Shown here: one piece after another, positions 1 to 6,525 of the stretch
Layout: each line of letters begins with the position of its first letter
How positions within the stretch are numbered: position 1 is the stretch's first letter
Source of the DNA: Dehalococcoidia bacterium
GTDB lineage: Bacteria; Chloroflexota; Dehalococcoidia; Lucifugimonadales; UBA3495
Assembly: GCA_022823105.1 (NCBI GenBank)
Contig: JAJDXU010000389.1
Coordinates: forward strand, 1 to 7,143
Direction: 5' to 3'
DNA: 7,143 bases
Position numbers and translations under genes: made by a program
Notes under the pieces: model-generated
Told to the model about the DNA's origin: nothing
Databases searched by the model: none
The model's input: only the letters and a program-made list of their open reading frames with translations

Positions 1-426
1 CAGGCTCAGGCCTTGCTGGATGATGGGCGCAGCCAGAAAGGGCATACCGGGGTACGCAGGAACCGGGACTTCCTCCGCAGTCAATCCCATGGCGCTCAGA
101 TGCTCCGGTAAATCGTCGATCCGCAATGGCTTGTCGAGTTCAGAGATATACTTGCAAATCGTTTGGCCTTGTTGAAACTGGCTCAACGTTTGGTTGGCGA
201 CGCCTTCTATCCCGGACCAAAGCAGGTGCAACAACAGCCCGTCTTCGTCCATCAAAGCGATGATGCCGTAGCTTGCGCCTGTGAGGGAACGGGCGCCATC
301 CAAGACCTCCTGGAGTACATTTTCGAGTTCCAGGCTTTCGTTGATACGGGAACTGGCCTTAGCCAGGGCCGTCATTCGTTCCCATAAGCCGCCTACTTCC
401 GAGCCGATTGGATTTTGGTCTCGCAT
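1..426 (-). CDS. GAF-domain sensor protein, N-terminal part (runs off left edge)
   Basis: Minus-strand reading frame of 142 codons, open at the window edge, so only the N-terminus is seen. The protein starts MRDQNPIGSEVGGLWER. It then has a helical lead-in (LAKASSRINESLELENVLQEVLD, about residues 22-44) and a GAF-type core: ARSLTGASYGIIALMDEDG, then LLHLLWSG, then LRIDDLPEHL. It breaks off in PFLAAPIIQQGLSL. This order (helix with LELENVLQEV, GASYG, a short aromatic strand, LRIDDL, then a GM..FL..PI strand) is the usual GAF pattern. In Chloroflexota such N-termini often precede PAS, histidine kinase or helix-turn-helix output domains. The output part lies outside the window, so kinase or transcription factor cannot be decided. 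The start is ATG at 426-424, with GGAG (complement of 434-437) seven bases upstream. The protein is probably a cytoplasmic ligand or redox sensor, as no signal peptide is seen. Confidence 0.85.
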   Translation of the reverse strand, partial: MRDQNPIGSEVGGLWERMTALAKASSRINESLELENVLQEVLDGARSLTGASYGIIALMDEDGLLLHLLWSGIEGVANQTLSQFQQGQTICKYISELDKPLRIDDLPEHLSAMGLTAEEVPVPAYPGMPFLAAPIIQQGLSL

Positions 427-554
427 TGTGGGTCTCCATGAATAATCAGCGACCGGCGTGCGCGCGCCCGGATCGAGGGGCAGACGTGTCAACCCTGGGC
501 AGAATCGCGCAGTTGTGCAAAATGTCATACGGATTTACATATTTGTTACGTATT

Positions 555-568
555 GTCATATCAATGAC
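555..568. repeat. Short inverted repeat (GTCAT-N4-ATGAC)
   Basis: Perfect 5-base arms GTCAT (555-559) and ATGAC (564-568) flank ATCA. It lies 129 bases upstream of the GAF start codon within an AT-rich stretch, a plausible position for an operator. The left arm is part of a TGTCATA motif that also occurs at 523-529, 31 bases away (about three helical turns), and at 787-793. Arms this short can arise by chance. Confidence 0.3.
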
Positions 569-684
569 GTTCGGCGACCGCACCCTGGAACTCACATGCT
601 GGCCCGATCTCACGCCGTTGACGCCCAATGCAAATCATCAAAATGACCTCGAATGAGATGGGCCACAGTTTAGCGCAACTTGGC

Positions 685-786
685 GCGGATTGTTTTTGAG
701 TTCTTGAACGCGGATTGGCATCTACGCGCACAATTTGGCGCCCGATTCCCGCGCCAACCCTTTGTTACTCGAATATATGCGGATTG
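685..786 (+). repeat. Three direct copies of GCGGATTG
   Basis: The octamer GCGGATTG occurs at 685-692, 710-717 and 779-786, all on the plus strand and within 102 bases. The first two are preceded by C, giving CGCGGATTG twice. The third runs directly into TGTCATA at 787. The spacing (25 and 69 bases) is irregular, so this is not a tandem array; it could be a set of protein-binding sites or simply local similarity. Confidence 0.35.
735..757. repeat. Inverted repeat TTGGCGC-N9-GCGCCAA
   Basis: Perfect 7-base arms TTGGCGC (735-741) and GCGCCAA (751-757) are separated by nine bases. A third, direct copy of TTGGCGC is at 680-686. No T-run follows on the plus strand, and none of note on the minus strand, so an intrinsic terminator is unlikely. 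It is either an operator-like dyad or a small hairpin. Confidence 0.4.
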
Positions 787-821
787 TGTCATAAAGTCAC
801 GCAATTGTCACGAAAATGCCT

Positions 822-834
822 GTTACATTGTAAC
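822..834. promoter_or_regulatory. Operator-like palindrome GTTACA-T-TGTAAC
   Basis: Perfect 6-base arms GTTACA (822-827) and TGTAAC (829-834) around a single T. Compact AT-rich dyads of this shape are typical binding sites for dimeric repressors; the TACA/TGTA core recalls BlaI/MecI/CopY-type boxes, but the one-base spacer does not match their usual two-base spacer. It lies in non-coding DNA about 150 bases before the decayed reading frame that starts near 978. The regulator is unknown. Confidence 0.4.
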
Positions 835-977
835 GCCCATCGGCCAACGCTCCAGTTCCATAACACGTCGCGATACAAAAGACGCTCTGGACGCCCCGCG
901 ATTTCGCCCTCTACCGTGCTGTCCGACGCATCGCCGTGATCGACCCAACCCGATGGGCGTTGCGCTGCACGACGTGA

Positions 978-1343
978 CCGAGCAACGAACGTGAAACCGT
1001 ATTCAACCCGGTCAAGGACGGCAGGGAAGATTACCCGCTGTTCAATTGCCGAGGTTCGGTGGCGATCTGTATTCTGTTCCGGAATGCATACACGCGACTA
1101 GGGTCGCCCGGGCGAGGCCAAAGGACCGGTTGATTGCCGGTGGCCTATGGCGTCGGCGTCCTGGTACGCGGCGCGAACCGGGAACTCTACGACCTCAGCC
1201 GGCGGATCAGGATCTTCGATGACAGACGCGTCGACATCCTGTCGATTGAATCTGATGGCTATGATCATCCCGGTTACATCGCCGAGGCCCTGTTCAAATG
1301 GTTGGACACGGGCCGATGGCGGGCCCGTGGAAATTTGCCCGCC
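978..1343 (+). pseudogene. Decayed coding remnant of unknown family
   Basis: One plus-strand frame reads through two protein-like segments separated by a single TGA at 1131-1133. The first (from 978, after a TGA at 975-977) includes VFNPVKDGREDYPLFNC. The second (from 1134) includes LVRGANRELYDLSRRIRIF, then RRVDILSIESDGYDHPGYI and EALFKWLDTGRW. In the second segment third codon positions are clearly richer in G/C than second positions, as expected for real coding sequence here and not for an antisense shadow. There is no ATG with a good ribosome-binding site at the beginning. The frame stays open past 1380, where it only mirrors the methyltransferase on the other strand, so the natural C-terminus is missing. 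I do not recognise the family. Alternatives are a short functional gene starting at TTG 1134 with an undetected end, or chance. The upstream segment is the weaker half. Confidence 0.3.
1307..1329. terminator. GC-rich hairpin, possible terminator of the methyltransferase gene
   Basis: Perfect 8-base arms CACGGGCC (1307-1314) and GGCCCGTG (1322-1329) enclose a seven-base loop, the strongest simple stem seen in the window's non-coding parts. It lies about 50 bases beyond the methyltransferase stop codon on the minus strand. No U-tract follows on that strand; on the plus strand AAATTT follows closely. It could therefore be a terminator-like or mRNA-stabilising hairpin, or a chance stem within the decayed reading frame that covers the same bases. 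Confidence 0.4.
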
Positions 1344-1379
1344 AGAGTCAGGCGAGCCGGCGCGGTTGGGACCGGCAGC

Positions 1380-2198
1380 CTAGCCCGAAGCGGTTTCCCA
1401 TGCGACGATGCAGGGTCGCGATGGTTGGGCGCCTTCGATCTGCCAGCCCCCGTCGCGTTGGCGAAGGGACTCTTGCAATACGCACTGCAACCGCGTCATG
1501 GCGGGGGTGCCGGGGTTGACGTATATGCGGCGGGCGATGGAATCCTGAGCAGCCTCGAAACTGTCAAAGGTCATGGGGGCCTGCGGCTCGAGTTCGGTGA
1601 CCTCGGGTCGGATGCCAAGCTCCTCGAGGACCGGAAGGAACTGCGGCAAGCTGGGGAGCCCGTGGCGTTTCTCACCGTGAACCCTTTCCCAGAGCGCGTA
1701 AAGTTGCGACTGGGGCGGGGACTGGAACACCACGGCCAACACCAGCCGACGGGCGTGGCCGTGCATCTTGCGAACGAATGGCTCGATGTTTTCGATGACA
1801 TACACCACGTGGCTGCAGAGAACGACGTCGGCACGCTCCACGGATGCCTCGGGCCAGGCCGCCTCCACGACCGAGACGTTGTCGATGTGGTATTCGAGGG
1901 CCGTTTCGCGCAGGACGGAGCACATGCTGGGCGAGGGCTCCACGGCCGTAACCGCGCTGCAGGTGAGCGCAAGGGGGAGGGCCAGCCGGCCGCCGCCGGC
2001 TCCCACGTCCAGCAGGGTCTCGCCCGGAACCAGGCGCGATCGCAGAGCCTCGACCAAAGCATCACCCTGACGGCGGGGGTCGGCCTTGAATCCGGCGGCA
2101 TAACGGGTCCAGTGGTCGGTGGGCCGCTCGCCCCGCATCCGGTCGGACTGGGCGTGTTCCACGCGTACCATTTCTCCCCAGGTCTCGATGGCGCTCAT
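1380..2198 (-). CDS. Class I SAM-dependent methyltransferase
   Basis: A 272-residue protein with the Rossmann-type methyltransferase fold. Motif I is LLDVGAGGG (about residues 62-70), the glycine loop that binds S-adenosylmethionine. Motif II is TAVEPS (84-89), whose acidic residue contacts the ribose. EAAWPEA (112-118) and DVVLCSHVVYVI (124-135) correspond to motifs III/IV in Methyltransf_11/25-type proteins. The C-terminal half (PSLPQFLPVLEELGI, then FDSFEAAQDSIARRIYV) is typical of small-molecule methyltransferases with a variable substrate lid, so the substrate cannot be named. The start chosen is the ATG at 2198-2196 (MSAIETWGEM), because GGAG sits nine bases before it; an in-frame ATG at 2273 would add 25 residues but has no clear ribosome-binding site. 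The gene is divergent from the sugar dehydrogenase gene, 208 bases away, and appears monocistronic. Probably cytoplasmic. Confidence 0.88.
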   Translation of the reverse strand: MSAIETWGEMVRVEHAQSDRMRGERPTDHWTRYAAGFKADPRRQGDALVEALRSRLVPGETLLDVGAGGGRLALPLALTCSAVTAVEPSPSMCSVLRETALEYHIDNVSVVEAAWPEASVERADVVLCSHVVYVIENIEPFVRKMHGHARRLVLAVVFQSPPQSQLYALWERVHGEKRHGLPSLPQFLPVLEELGIRPEVTELEPQAPMTFDSFEAAQDSIARRIYVNPGTPAMTRLQCVLQESLRQRDGGWQIEGAQPSRPCIVAWETASG

Positions 2199-2406
2199 AG
2201 TGATTTGCTCCGGTGAATAGTCCGTGCGGTGTGGTTTTCCGGGCTCATCTCGGCCGCCACCGCGCTGGGACATTTTAGCGTCGGAGGGACGCCGCGCACC
2301 AGGCGCAGGAGGCTTTTCGATGGGCTGCCGTATCCGAGGTGGAATTTGCGGATCATATACGGAGCCCGTTCAACAAGAGCGGGCGCGAATGTAGTAATTT
2401 GGGATT
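2199..2406. other. Divergent intergenic spacer
   Basis: This 208-base gap separates the minus-strand methyltransferase from the plus-strand sugar dehydrogenase, so it should carry promoters for both. I found no convincing -35/-10 pair in either direction. Two small dyads are present: GCGTC-GGAGG-GACGC at 2278-2292 and GCCCG-N11-CGGGC at 2364-2384, the latter ending 22 bases before the dehydrogenase start codon. Neither is followed by a T-run. Confidence 0.4.
2208..2211 (-). promoter_or_regulatory. Ribosome-binding site deciding the methyltransferase start
   Basis: Minus strand GGAG, followed by nine bases and then the ATG at 2198. It favours this start over the in-frame ATG 75 bases upstream, before which no purine-rich site is seen. 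Confidence 0.55.
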
Positions 2407-3768
2407 ATGGAATCCGTATGGAAAATGGCGGTGGCGTTGCTGCTCCTGGTTGCAGCAGGCTGCGTTGGGACGACTGGGGAACAACCATCGTCGATTGCGT
2501 TGTCGCGACCGCCGCCGGAGACTCGCGCTACGGTAACCGCAACTGCCGGTCGGGTCGAGTCGGGAAGTGATGCAAGCACCCCCACGCCGGCGCCTGCGAC
2601 GCAAGTGTCCGAAAGCGTGGCCGGGTTACCCGCGGCGACGGCCGATCAATTGCGGTCGTCGGCTGCTGAGCCGACACCTCCGCTAGCCGAAGCGGCCCGG
2701 CTGGAGAGCCTGCGGTTGGAGCCGGTGCTCGGCACGGCACGGATTGAGTCACCGACGAACATGCTGCAGGCCAGCGACGGCAGATTCTGGATATCCGAGC
2801 AGGACGGGCGAGTCCTGGTGTTGGACGCCGCGCGGGACGGCGATGGGTCAGTCGTGGAGGCGCTGGACTTCACCGGGCGGGTGAGCACGCGGCGTACGGA
2901 GGAGGGCCTGCTGGGGATGGCGTTTGACCCTGCCGATGGTCGGCGACTGTACGTTTACTATTCCGCCGCCAGTCCCAGGCGATCGGTGGTGTCTCGATTT
3001 GTCATCGACCCCGACGCTCCGTACGCGGACCCGGACAGCGAGGTGGTGATCCTGGAGGTCGGGCAGCCGTACGCGAACCACAACGGCGGCCAAATCGCAT
3101 TCGGGCCGGACGGTTACCTGTACATCGGCCTGGGCGACGGCGGAGGAGCGGGCGACCCGCTGGGCAGCGGCCAGGATCTGACCACGCTGCTAGGCGCCAT
3201 CCTGCGGATAGACGTATCGGCTGCGACGACGGAGCGTCTGTATTCCATTCCGGCGGACAATCCATTTGTCAACGGCGGCGGACGGGGCGAGATCTGGGCC
3301 TACGGACTGCGAAACCCGTGGCGATTCAGTTTCGATCGCGAATCGGGAGAACTGTGGACCGGGGACGTCGGGCAGAACCAATGGGAGGAAATTGACCTGG
3401 TCGTGAGGGGAGGGAATTACGGGTGGAATGTGCTGGAGGGGAAGCACTGCTTCCGCCCCAGGGACGGGTGTGACGCCTCCGGGAAAGAGCCTCCGGTTTG
3501 GGAATACACGCTGGATGGCGAGCCGTGCTCGGTGATTGGCGGTTATGTTTACCGGGGCGAGGCCATACCGTGGTTGCAGGGTGCGTATGTGTACGGAGAT
3601 TTCTGTTCAGGCGAGGTTTTCGGGCTGCGCTATGCCCAGGGCGCGGTGGTGGAGCACAAGAGGCTCATGGACACCGACCTGAGGATCATGTCGTTCGCCG
3701 AGGACGACAGCGGGGAGATTTACCTCCTCTCCCAGGAGTCGGGGATTTACCTCCTGGCCGGCCAGTGA
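2407..3768 (+). CDS. PQQ-type sugar dehydrogenase (GSDH family) lipoprotein
   Basis: A 453-residue exported protein. Residues 1-19 form a lipoprotein signal: a short n-region with Lys6, a hydrophobic run ALLLLVAAG and Cys19 as the lipidation site. Residues 20-100 are a Ser/Thr/Pro/Ala-rich linker that would hold the domain off the membrane. From about 105 to the end is a six-bladed beta-propeller of the glucose/sorbosone dehydrogenase (GSDH, COG2133) family, with EEGLLGMAFDP (165-174), ANHNGGQIAFGPDGYLYIG (223-241), LLGAILRIDV (261-270), IWAYGLRNPWRFSFD (296-310), GDVGQNQWEEI (319-329) and NYGWNVLEG (337-345). In soluble glucose dehydrogenase the His of HNGG (here His225) is the catalytic base, and an Arg in the GxRNP loop (here Arg302) contacts PQQ. 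Both are kept, so PQQ-dependent oxidation of a sugar or other aldose is likely, but substrate and cofactor use vary in this family. Four cysteines (348, 355, 374, 400) could form two disulfides, fitting an extracytoplasmic site. The start is uncertain: ATG 2407 and ATG 2425 are both possible and neither has an ideal ribosome-binding site; 2407 was preferred because it keeps the positive n-region. Confidence 0.88.
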   Translation: MESVWKMAVALLLLVAAGCVGTTGEQPSSIALSRPPPETRATVTATAGRVESGSDASTPTPAPATQVSESVAGLPAATADQLRSSAAEPTPPLAEAARLESLRLEPVLGTARIESPTNMLQASDGRFWISEQDGRVLVLDAARDGDGSVVEALDFTGRVSTRRTEEGLLGMAFDPADGRRLYVYYSAASPRRSVVSRFVIDPDAPYADPDSEVVILEVGQPYANHNGGQIAFGPDGYLYIGLGDGGGAGDPLGSGQDLTTLLGAILRIDVSAATTERLYSIPADNPFVNGGGRGEIWAYGLRNPWRFSFDRESGELWTGDVGQNQWEEIDLVVRGGNYGWNVLEGKHCFRPRDGCDASGKEPPVWEYTLDGEPCSVIGGYVYRGEAIPWLQGAYVYGDFCSGEVFGLRYAQGAVVEHKRLMDTDLRIMSFAEDDSGEIYLLSQESGIYLLAGQ

Positions 3769-3794
3769 GGATCGGTCACGTTTCACGACGGTCG

Positions 3795-3811
3795 CCCGCA
3801 GCGTACGCGGG
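3795..3811. terminator. Weak hairpin in the convergent spacer
   Basis: CCCGC (3795-3799) and GCGGG (3807-3811) can pair around a seven-base loop. The hairpin lies 26 bases after the sugar dehydrogenase stop codon, in the 96-base gap where that gene and the hydantoinase gene converge, which is where a terminator would be expected. There is no T-run on either strand, so the call is weak. Nothing else is seen in 3769-3864. Confidence 0.2.
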
Positions 3812-3864
3812 GCCGGGTGAGCCATGTTTCCGAGGTAGCCGCATTGGGCAGGCCAGGGATGCGG

Positions 3865-5418
3865 TTATGTCCCGCGGAGAGCCGACGGAGCGATGTCGCC
3901 GACGGCTTTGACGCGGACGCGGGTGGCGTTGCTGGGGATGTAGGTGAGCGGGACTTCCTCAACGTCCACAACCTCCACGGTGGCAGGGTCGGCGCCGGCG
4001 TCGGTGGCCCGGGCGACGGCGGCAGCAGTGCAGTCGGCGATGGCCTCTTCGCGGCTGCCGGAATCCAGAGCATACACGCGTTCGACCTGCCCGCTGACCT
4101 GGGCGATGGCGGCGCCGATGGCATTGGCGACGTCGGCGTGGGGCGGGCGCAACAGCCGACTGGCTCCGGCCAGGGTTTCGCCGAGCAGGATGCTGCCACC
4201 GCCGACGAGGACAACGGGCACATCGGCGCGGCTGAGCTTCATGCGGTCCACCTGGGATTCGACACGGGCCCGGATTTCCGACACCCCGCTTGCCGCGACT
4301 TCGCAGGCAACGTGGGAGACCAGGGTTGGATCACCAAGCCGGGCGAGACCGGATGCGACGGCGAGGTCGGTGGCCGTCAGCGTGTCGCCGCCGAAGGCCA
4401 ATGCTTCGCTGGTCAGCCGGTATCCGACGCTATCGGGGCCAATGCGCAGCGGGTCGATGCCGACGACGCTGCCTCCGCCCAGGGCGACGGACTCGACGTC
4501 GGGGATGCGAAAATTGGTGCGGACGCCGGCCAGTTCTACCGCAACGGCCGACTCCCGGGGGAATCCGCGCACCAAAGCGCCCACGTCGGTGGAGGTGCCA
4601 CCGATGTCGACGACGATGCCGTCGGTCACGCCGGTCAGGTAGGCTGCGCCGCGCATGCTGTTGGTGGGGCCGGAGGATATGGTCAGGACGGGAAACTGCT
4701 GGGCGAACGACGTGTCCATGAGCGTGCCGTCGTTCTGGCTCATGAACAGCGGGGCCTCGAGGCCCAGCGTTTGCAGGGCGCTTTCGATGCCGTGAATGGT
4801 CGTGGCGGCGACCTCACCCAAGCAGGCGTTGAGAGCGGCGGCGTTTTCGCGTTCCAGAAGGCCGATGCGGCCGTTTTCGTGGGAAAGGCACACGCGCATT
4901 TCGGGCGCGAACTCGCGGATCACGGCCGCCGCAAGTTCTTCGTGGGCGGGATCGACTGGCGAGAACACCCCGCTGACGGCGACGGCGCGGATGTCGCGGT
5001 TGCGCATGTTTTGAACGGATTCACGGATCGCCTGGCGGTCCAACGGGGAGATTTCGCGGCCGTCGAATTCATTGCCGCCGCCGACCATGTAGGCATGTCC
5101 GCCGATGGCATTTTTGAGACCGTCGGGCCATTCGACCAGGGGAGGCAGCAACTCGGTGGCGGGCAGCGAGAGTCGCATGACCGCCGTTGGGGCCAGGTTG
5201 GCGTGCTCCAGCAGCGCGTTGGTGAAATGGGTAGTGCCGACGACCACGGCATCCACGGCGGCGCGTCGGCCGGTCTGGGACAGCAACTCCGAAATCGCGG
5301 CGGTGATGCCGGCGGTGACGTCGGCGGTGGTGGGGACCTTGGAGGCGCCGACCAGTTCGCGGCCGTCCATGAGCACCGCGTCGGTATTCGTCCCTCCAAC
5401 ATCCACGCCCAGGAACAT
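3865..5418 (-). CDS. Hydantoinase A/oxoprolinase-family protein (short, DUF917-associated type)
   Basis: A 517-residue ASKHA-fold protein. The N-terminal phosphate-binding loop is FLGVDVGGTNTDAVLMDG (residues 2-19); VVGTTHFTNALLE (59-71) is the conserved Hydant_A_N segment. The second phosphate loop is VVDIGGTSTDVGALVRG (269-285), followed by VALGGGSVVGID (311-322); VVLVGGGSILLG (402-413) is the probable adenosine-binding loop. The family couples ATP use to the opening or activation of cyclic amides such as hydantoins and 5-oxoproline. The length is well below that of the ~680-residue HyuA subunits that pair with HyuB and fits the ~515-residue type found beside DUF917 genes. ATG 5418 is ten bases after the stop codon of the DUF917 gene, and its ribosome-binding site overlaps that stop, so the two are almost surely translated together. 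It is the last gene of the cluster. The substrate is not known; a hydantoin-like ring is inferred from the family. Cytoplasmic. Confidence 0.9.
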   Translation of the reverse strand: MFLGVDVGGTNTDAVLMDGRELVGASKVPTTADVTAGITAAISELLSQTGRRAAVDAVVVGTTHFTNALLEHANLAPTAVMRLSLPATELLPPLVEWPDGLKNAIGGHAYMVGGGNEFDGREISPLDRQAIRESVQNMRNRDIRAVAVSGVFSPVDPAHEELAAAVIREFAPEMRVCLSHENGRIGLLERENAAALNACLGEVAATTIHGIESALQTLGLEAPLFMSQNDGTLMDTSFAQQFPVLTISSGPTNSMRGAAYLTGVTDGIVVDIGGTSTDVGALVRGFPRESAVAVELAGVRTNFRIPDVESVALGGGSVVGIDPLRIGPDSVGYRLTSEALAFGGDTLTATDLAVASGLARLGDPTLVSHVACEVAASGVSEIRARVESQVDRMKLSRADVPVVLVGGGSILLGETLAGASRLLRPPHADVANAIGAAIAQVSGQVERVYALDSGSREEAIADCTAAAVARATDAGADPATVEVVDVEEVPLTYIPSNATRVRVKAVGDIAPSALRGT

Positions 5419-5424
5419 TCGGAT

Positions 5425-5430
5425 TCACCT
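5425..5430 (-). promoter_or_regulatory. Ribosome-binding site of the hydantoinase gene, overlapping the upstream stop codon
   Basis: Minus strand AGGTGA, six bases before ATG 5418. Its first two bases are the last two of the DUF917 stop codon (TAG, 5431-5429). This arrangement supports translational coupling and fixes the hydantoinase start. Confidence 0.65.
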
Positions 5431-6499
5431 ACACGGTCAGCGGGAGGTAGTCGGTGTCGTAACCGAAAGCGCGGGGGCCGGCGACGGCCAGGCCCTCCGG
5501 AGTGGACCACAACGCCGGCGCCGGGAAACCCAGGATGGCGACACGGAGGCCATATCGCATCAACTCCGTGGTTACCGGTTCGCCCGTGTCTGTGGTCACG
5601 GCACAGATGAGGTCGGGCACGGTGCAGATGATGTCCCCATCGAGCCGGGCGACCAGATTCTCGTTCTGGAAATCGATCAGCAAAGCTTGGCCGTTAAACT
5701 CGTCAATACCCTCGATGGTGAGGGCGCCGCGGGCGAATCCGGAGGTGGTGCGGCGATCGACGTCCACAACTTTGCCGTTGAACAGGATGCGGCCGGGACA
5801 GGTCGCCAGGATCGCGGCCAGGGGATCGTCGCCTGAGTCGCGGGCGCGTTGCACCGCGTGACCGAGGTCGCGGGCCAGGGTCAGCGTGTTGGGAACGGCG
5901 GTGTTGATCACCTGGTCCCTGGTCATTGGGGCGACAGCGTAGCAGGCGACGCAGCCCATCTGTATGGTGGCGGCCCGGGCCAGCCTCTCGGCCCACACCG
6001 GACTGATCGTCTCTCGGACGATGATGGAGTTGCCCTTTTCGTCGGCGACGGCCATCGGGCAGCACGGGACGCCGTAAACGAAGAAGGTTTTCATCTGGAA
6101 CTCTGGGAAGGCGCGCCCCATGCCGTCGGCGTCCACGACGGGCAGGCCGGCCTTGGCGGCGGCGATGAGCGGTTCGACCGAATTGGAGCCGCCGATCTCG
6201 TTGGAGATCAGGGCGGTCGCTTTTTCGCCGACGAAGTCCTCGATGGCGCGGAGGGCGTGGTAGGACTGGAGATCGCGGACCTTTTCGACGCCGACGGTGG
6301 GGGCGCCGATGCCGCCGACGCAGATAACGCTGGCGTCGTCCGGCAGTTCCTCGGGATCAAGGACGGTGACGGGTCCCCAGCGGCGAATGGCCTGGCGGGC
6401 GCGCAGTTGGCCGACGTAGGGATTGCCCCCGCCGCCGGTGCCGAGAATGCCGGCGCCAATGGCGATGTAGGGCAAATCAGCTTCGGTGACGGTCCACAT
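5429..6499 (-). CDS. DUF917 / S-methyl-thiohydantoin desulfurase-like protein
   Basis: A 356-residue protein of the DUF917 family (Pfam PF06032, now described as S-Me-THD). The N-terminus MWTVTEADLPYIAIGAGIL leads into the glycine-rich GTGGGGNPY (residues 20-28). Next come VICVGGIGAPTVGVEK (58-73), SNEIGGSNSVEPL (99-111) and the most characteristic block, VVDADGMGRAFPE (121-133). The C-terminal part contains CPGRILFNGKVVDVDRR (234-250), FARGALTIEG (255-264) and VPDLICAV (294-301), as in the second S-Me-THD domain. Length is normal for the family (about 360). From the start at ATG 6499 the alignment-like features begin at once; the frame is open for 42 more codons upstream, but these overlap the preceding gene and look non-coding. 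No clear Shine-Dalgarno site precedes 6499, so translation may depend on coupling to the gene 26 bases upstream. DUF917 proteins commonly occur beside or fused to hydantoinase A, which suggests a joint role in opening or desulfurising hydantoin-like rings. The exact reaction here is inferred. Confidence 0.9.
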   Translation of the reverse strand: MWTVTEADLPYIAIGAGILGTGGGGNPYVGQLRARQAIRRWGPVTVLDPEELPDDASVICVGGIGAPTVGVEKVRDLQSYHALRAIEDFVGEKATALISNEIGGSNSVEPLIAAAKAGLPVVDADGMGRAFPEFQMKTFFVYGVPCCPMAVADEKGNSIIVRETISPVWAERLARAATIQMGCVACYAVAPMTRDQVINTAVPNTLTLARDLGHAVQRARDSGDDPLAAILATCPGRILFNGKVVDVDRRTTSGFARGALTIEGIDEFNGQALLIDFQNENLVARLDGDIICTVPDLICAVTTDTGEPVTTELMRYGLRVAILGFPAPALWSTPEGLAVAGPRAFGYDTDYLPLTV

Positions 6500-6525
6500 T
6501 GGTGGCAATGCCGGGAGTGGGACGG

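Larger units (their letters stand above)
427..977. other. Gene-poor region with repeat motifs, upstream of the GAF gene
   Basis: About 550 bases with no convincing gene. The open frames on either strand are short and their translations lack protein-like patterns, and base composition is more AT-rich than in the flanking genes, especially at 515-570 and 760-835. The region contains several short repeats listed separately: inverted repeats at 555-568, 735-757 and 822-834, three copies of GCGGATTG (685, 710, 779), three of TGTCATA (523, 554, 787) and two of TTTGTTAC (542, 761). It should include the promoter of the minus-strand GAF gene. A TTGATA...TATGTA pair lies on the minus strand between about 565 and 537 with 17-base spacing, but its -10 match is poor. 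No tRNA or other RNA gene was recognised. Confidence 0.6.

Noticed and set aside
408..656. Plus-strand open frame of 82 codons at the GAF gene promoter region
   Set aside because: It overlaps the GAF gene start, lacks a ribosome-binding site and has no protein-like pattern.
680..994. Plus-strand open frame of 104 codons
   Set aside because: The translation is rich in Arg, Cys and Pro without hydrophobic core pattern, and the region holds repeat motifs; judged non-coding.
1131..1133. TGA as a selenocysteine codon
   Set aside because: No recognisable SECIS-like stem with the proper loop directly downstream, no homologous selenoprotein known to me, and the upstream frame lacks a good start; decay is simpler.
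1344..2216. Plus-strand continuation of the frame from 1134, opposite the methyltransferase
   Set aside because: The SAM-binding motifs show that the minus strand is coding here; the plus-strand translation is low in patterned structure. Only the part before 1343 was kept, as a possible remnant.
2369..2397. TTCAAC/TAGTAA as a sigma-70-like promoter for the sugar dehydrogenase
   Set aside because: Only three of six bases match in each box and the -10 box would be too close to the start codon.
3817..5610. Very long plus-strand open frame (597 codons) opposite the hydantoinase gene
   Set aside because: It is antisense to a clear hydantoinase A gene with all family motifs. The translation is Gly/Asp/Ala-rich without domain motifs, as expected from a GC-rich shadow frame.
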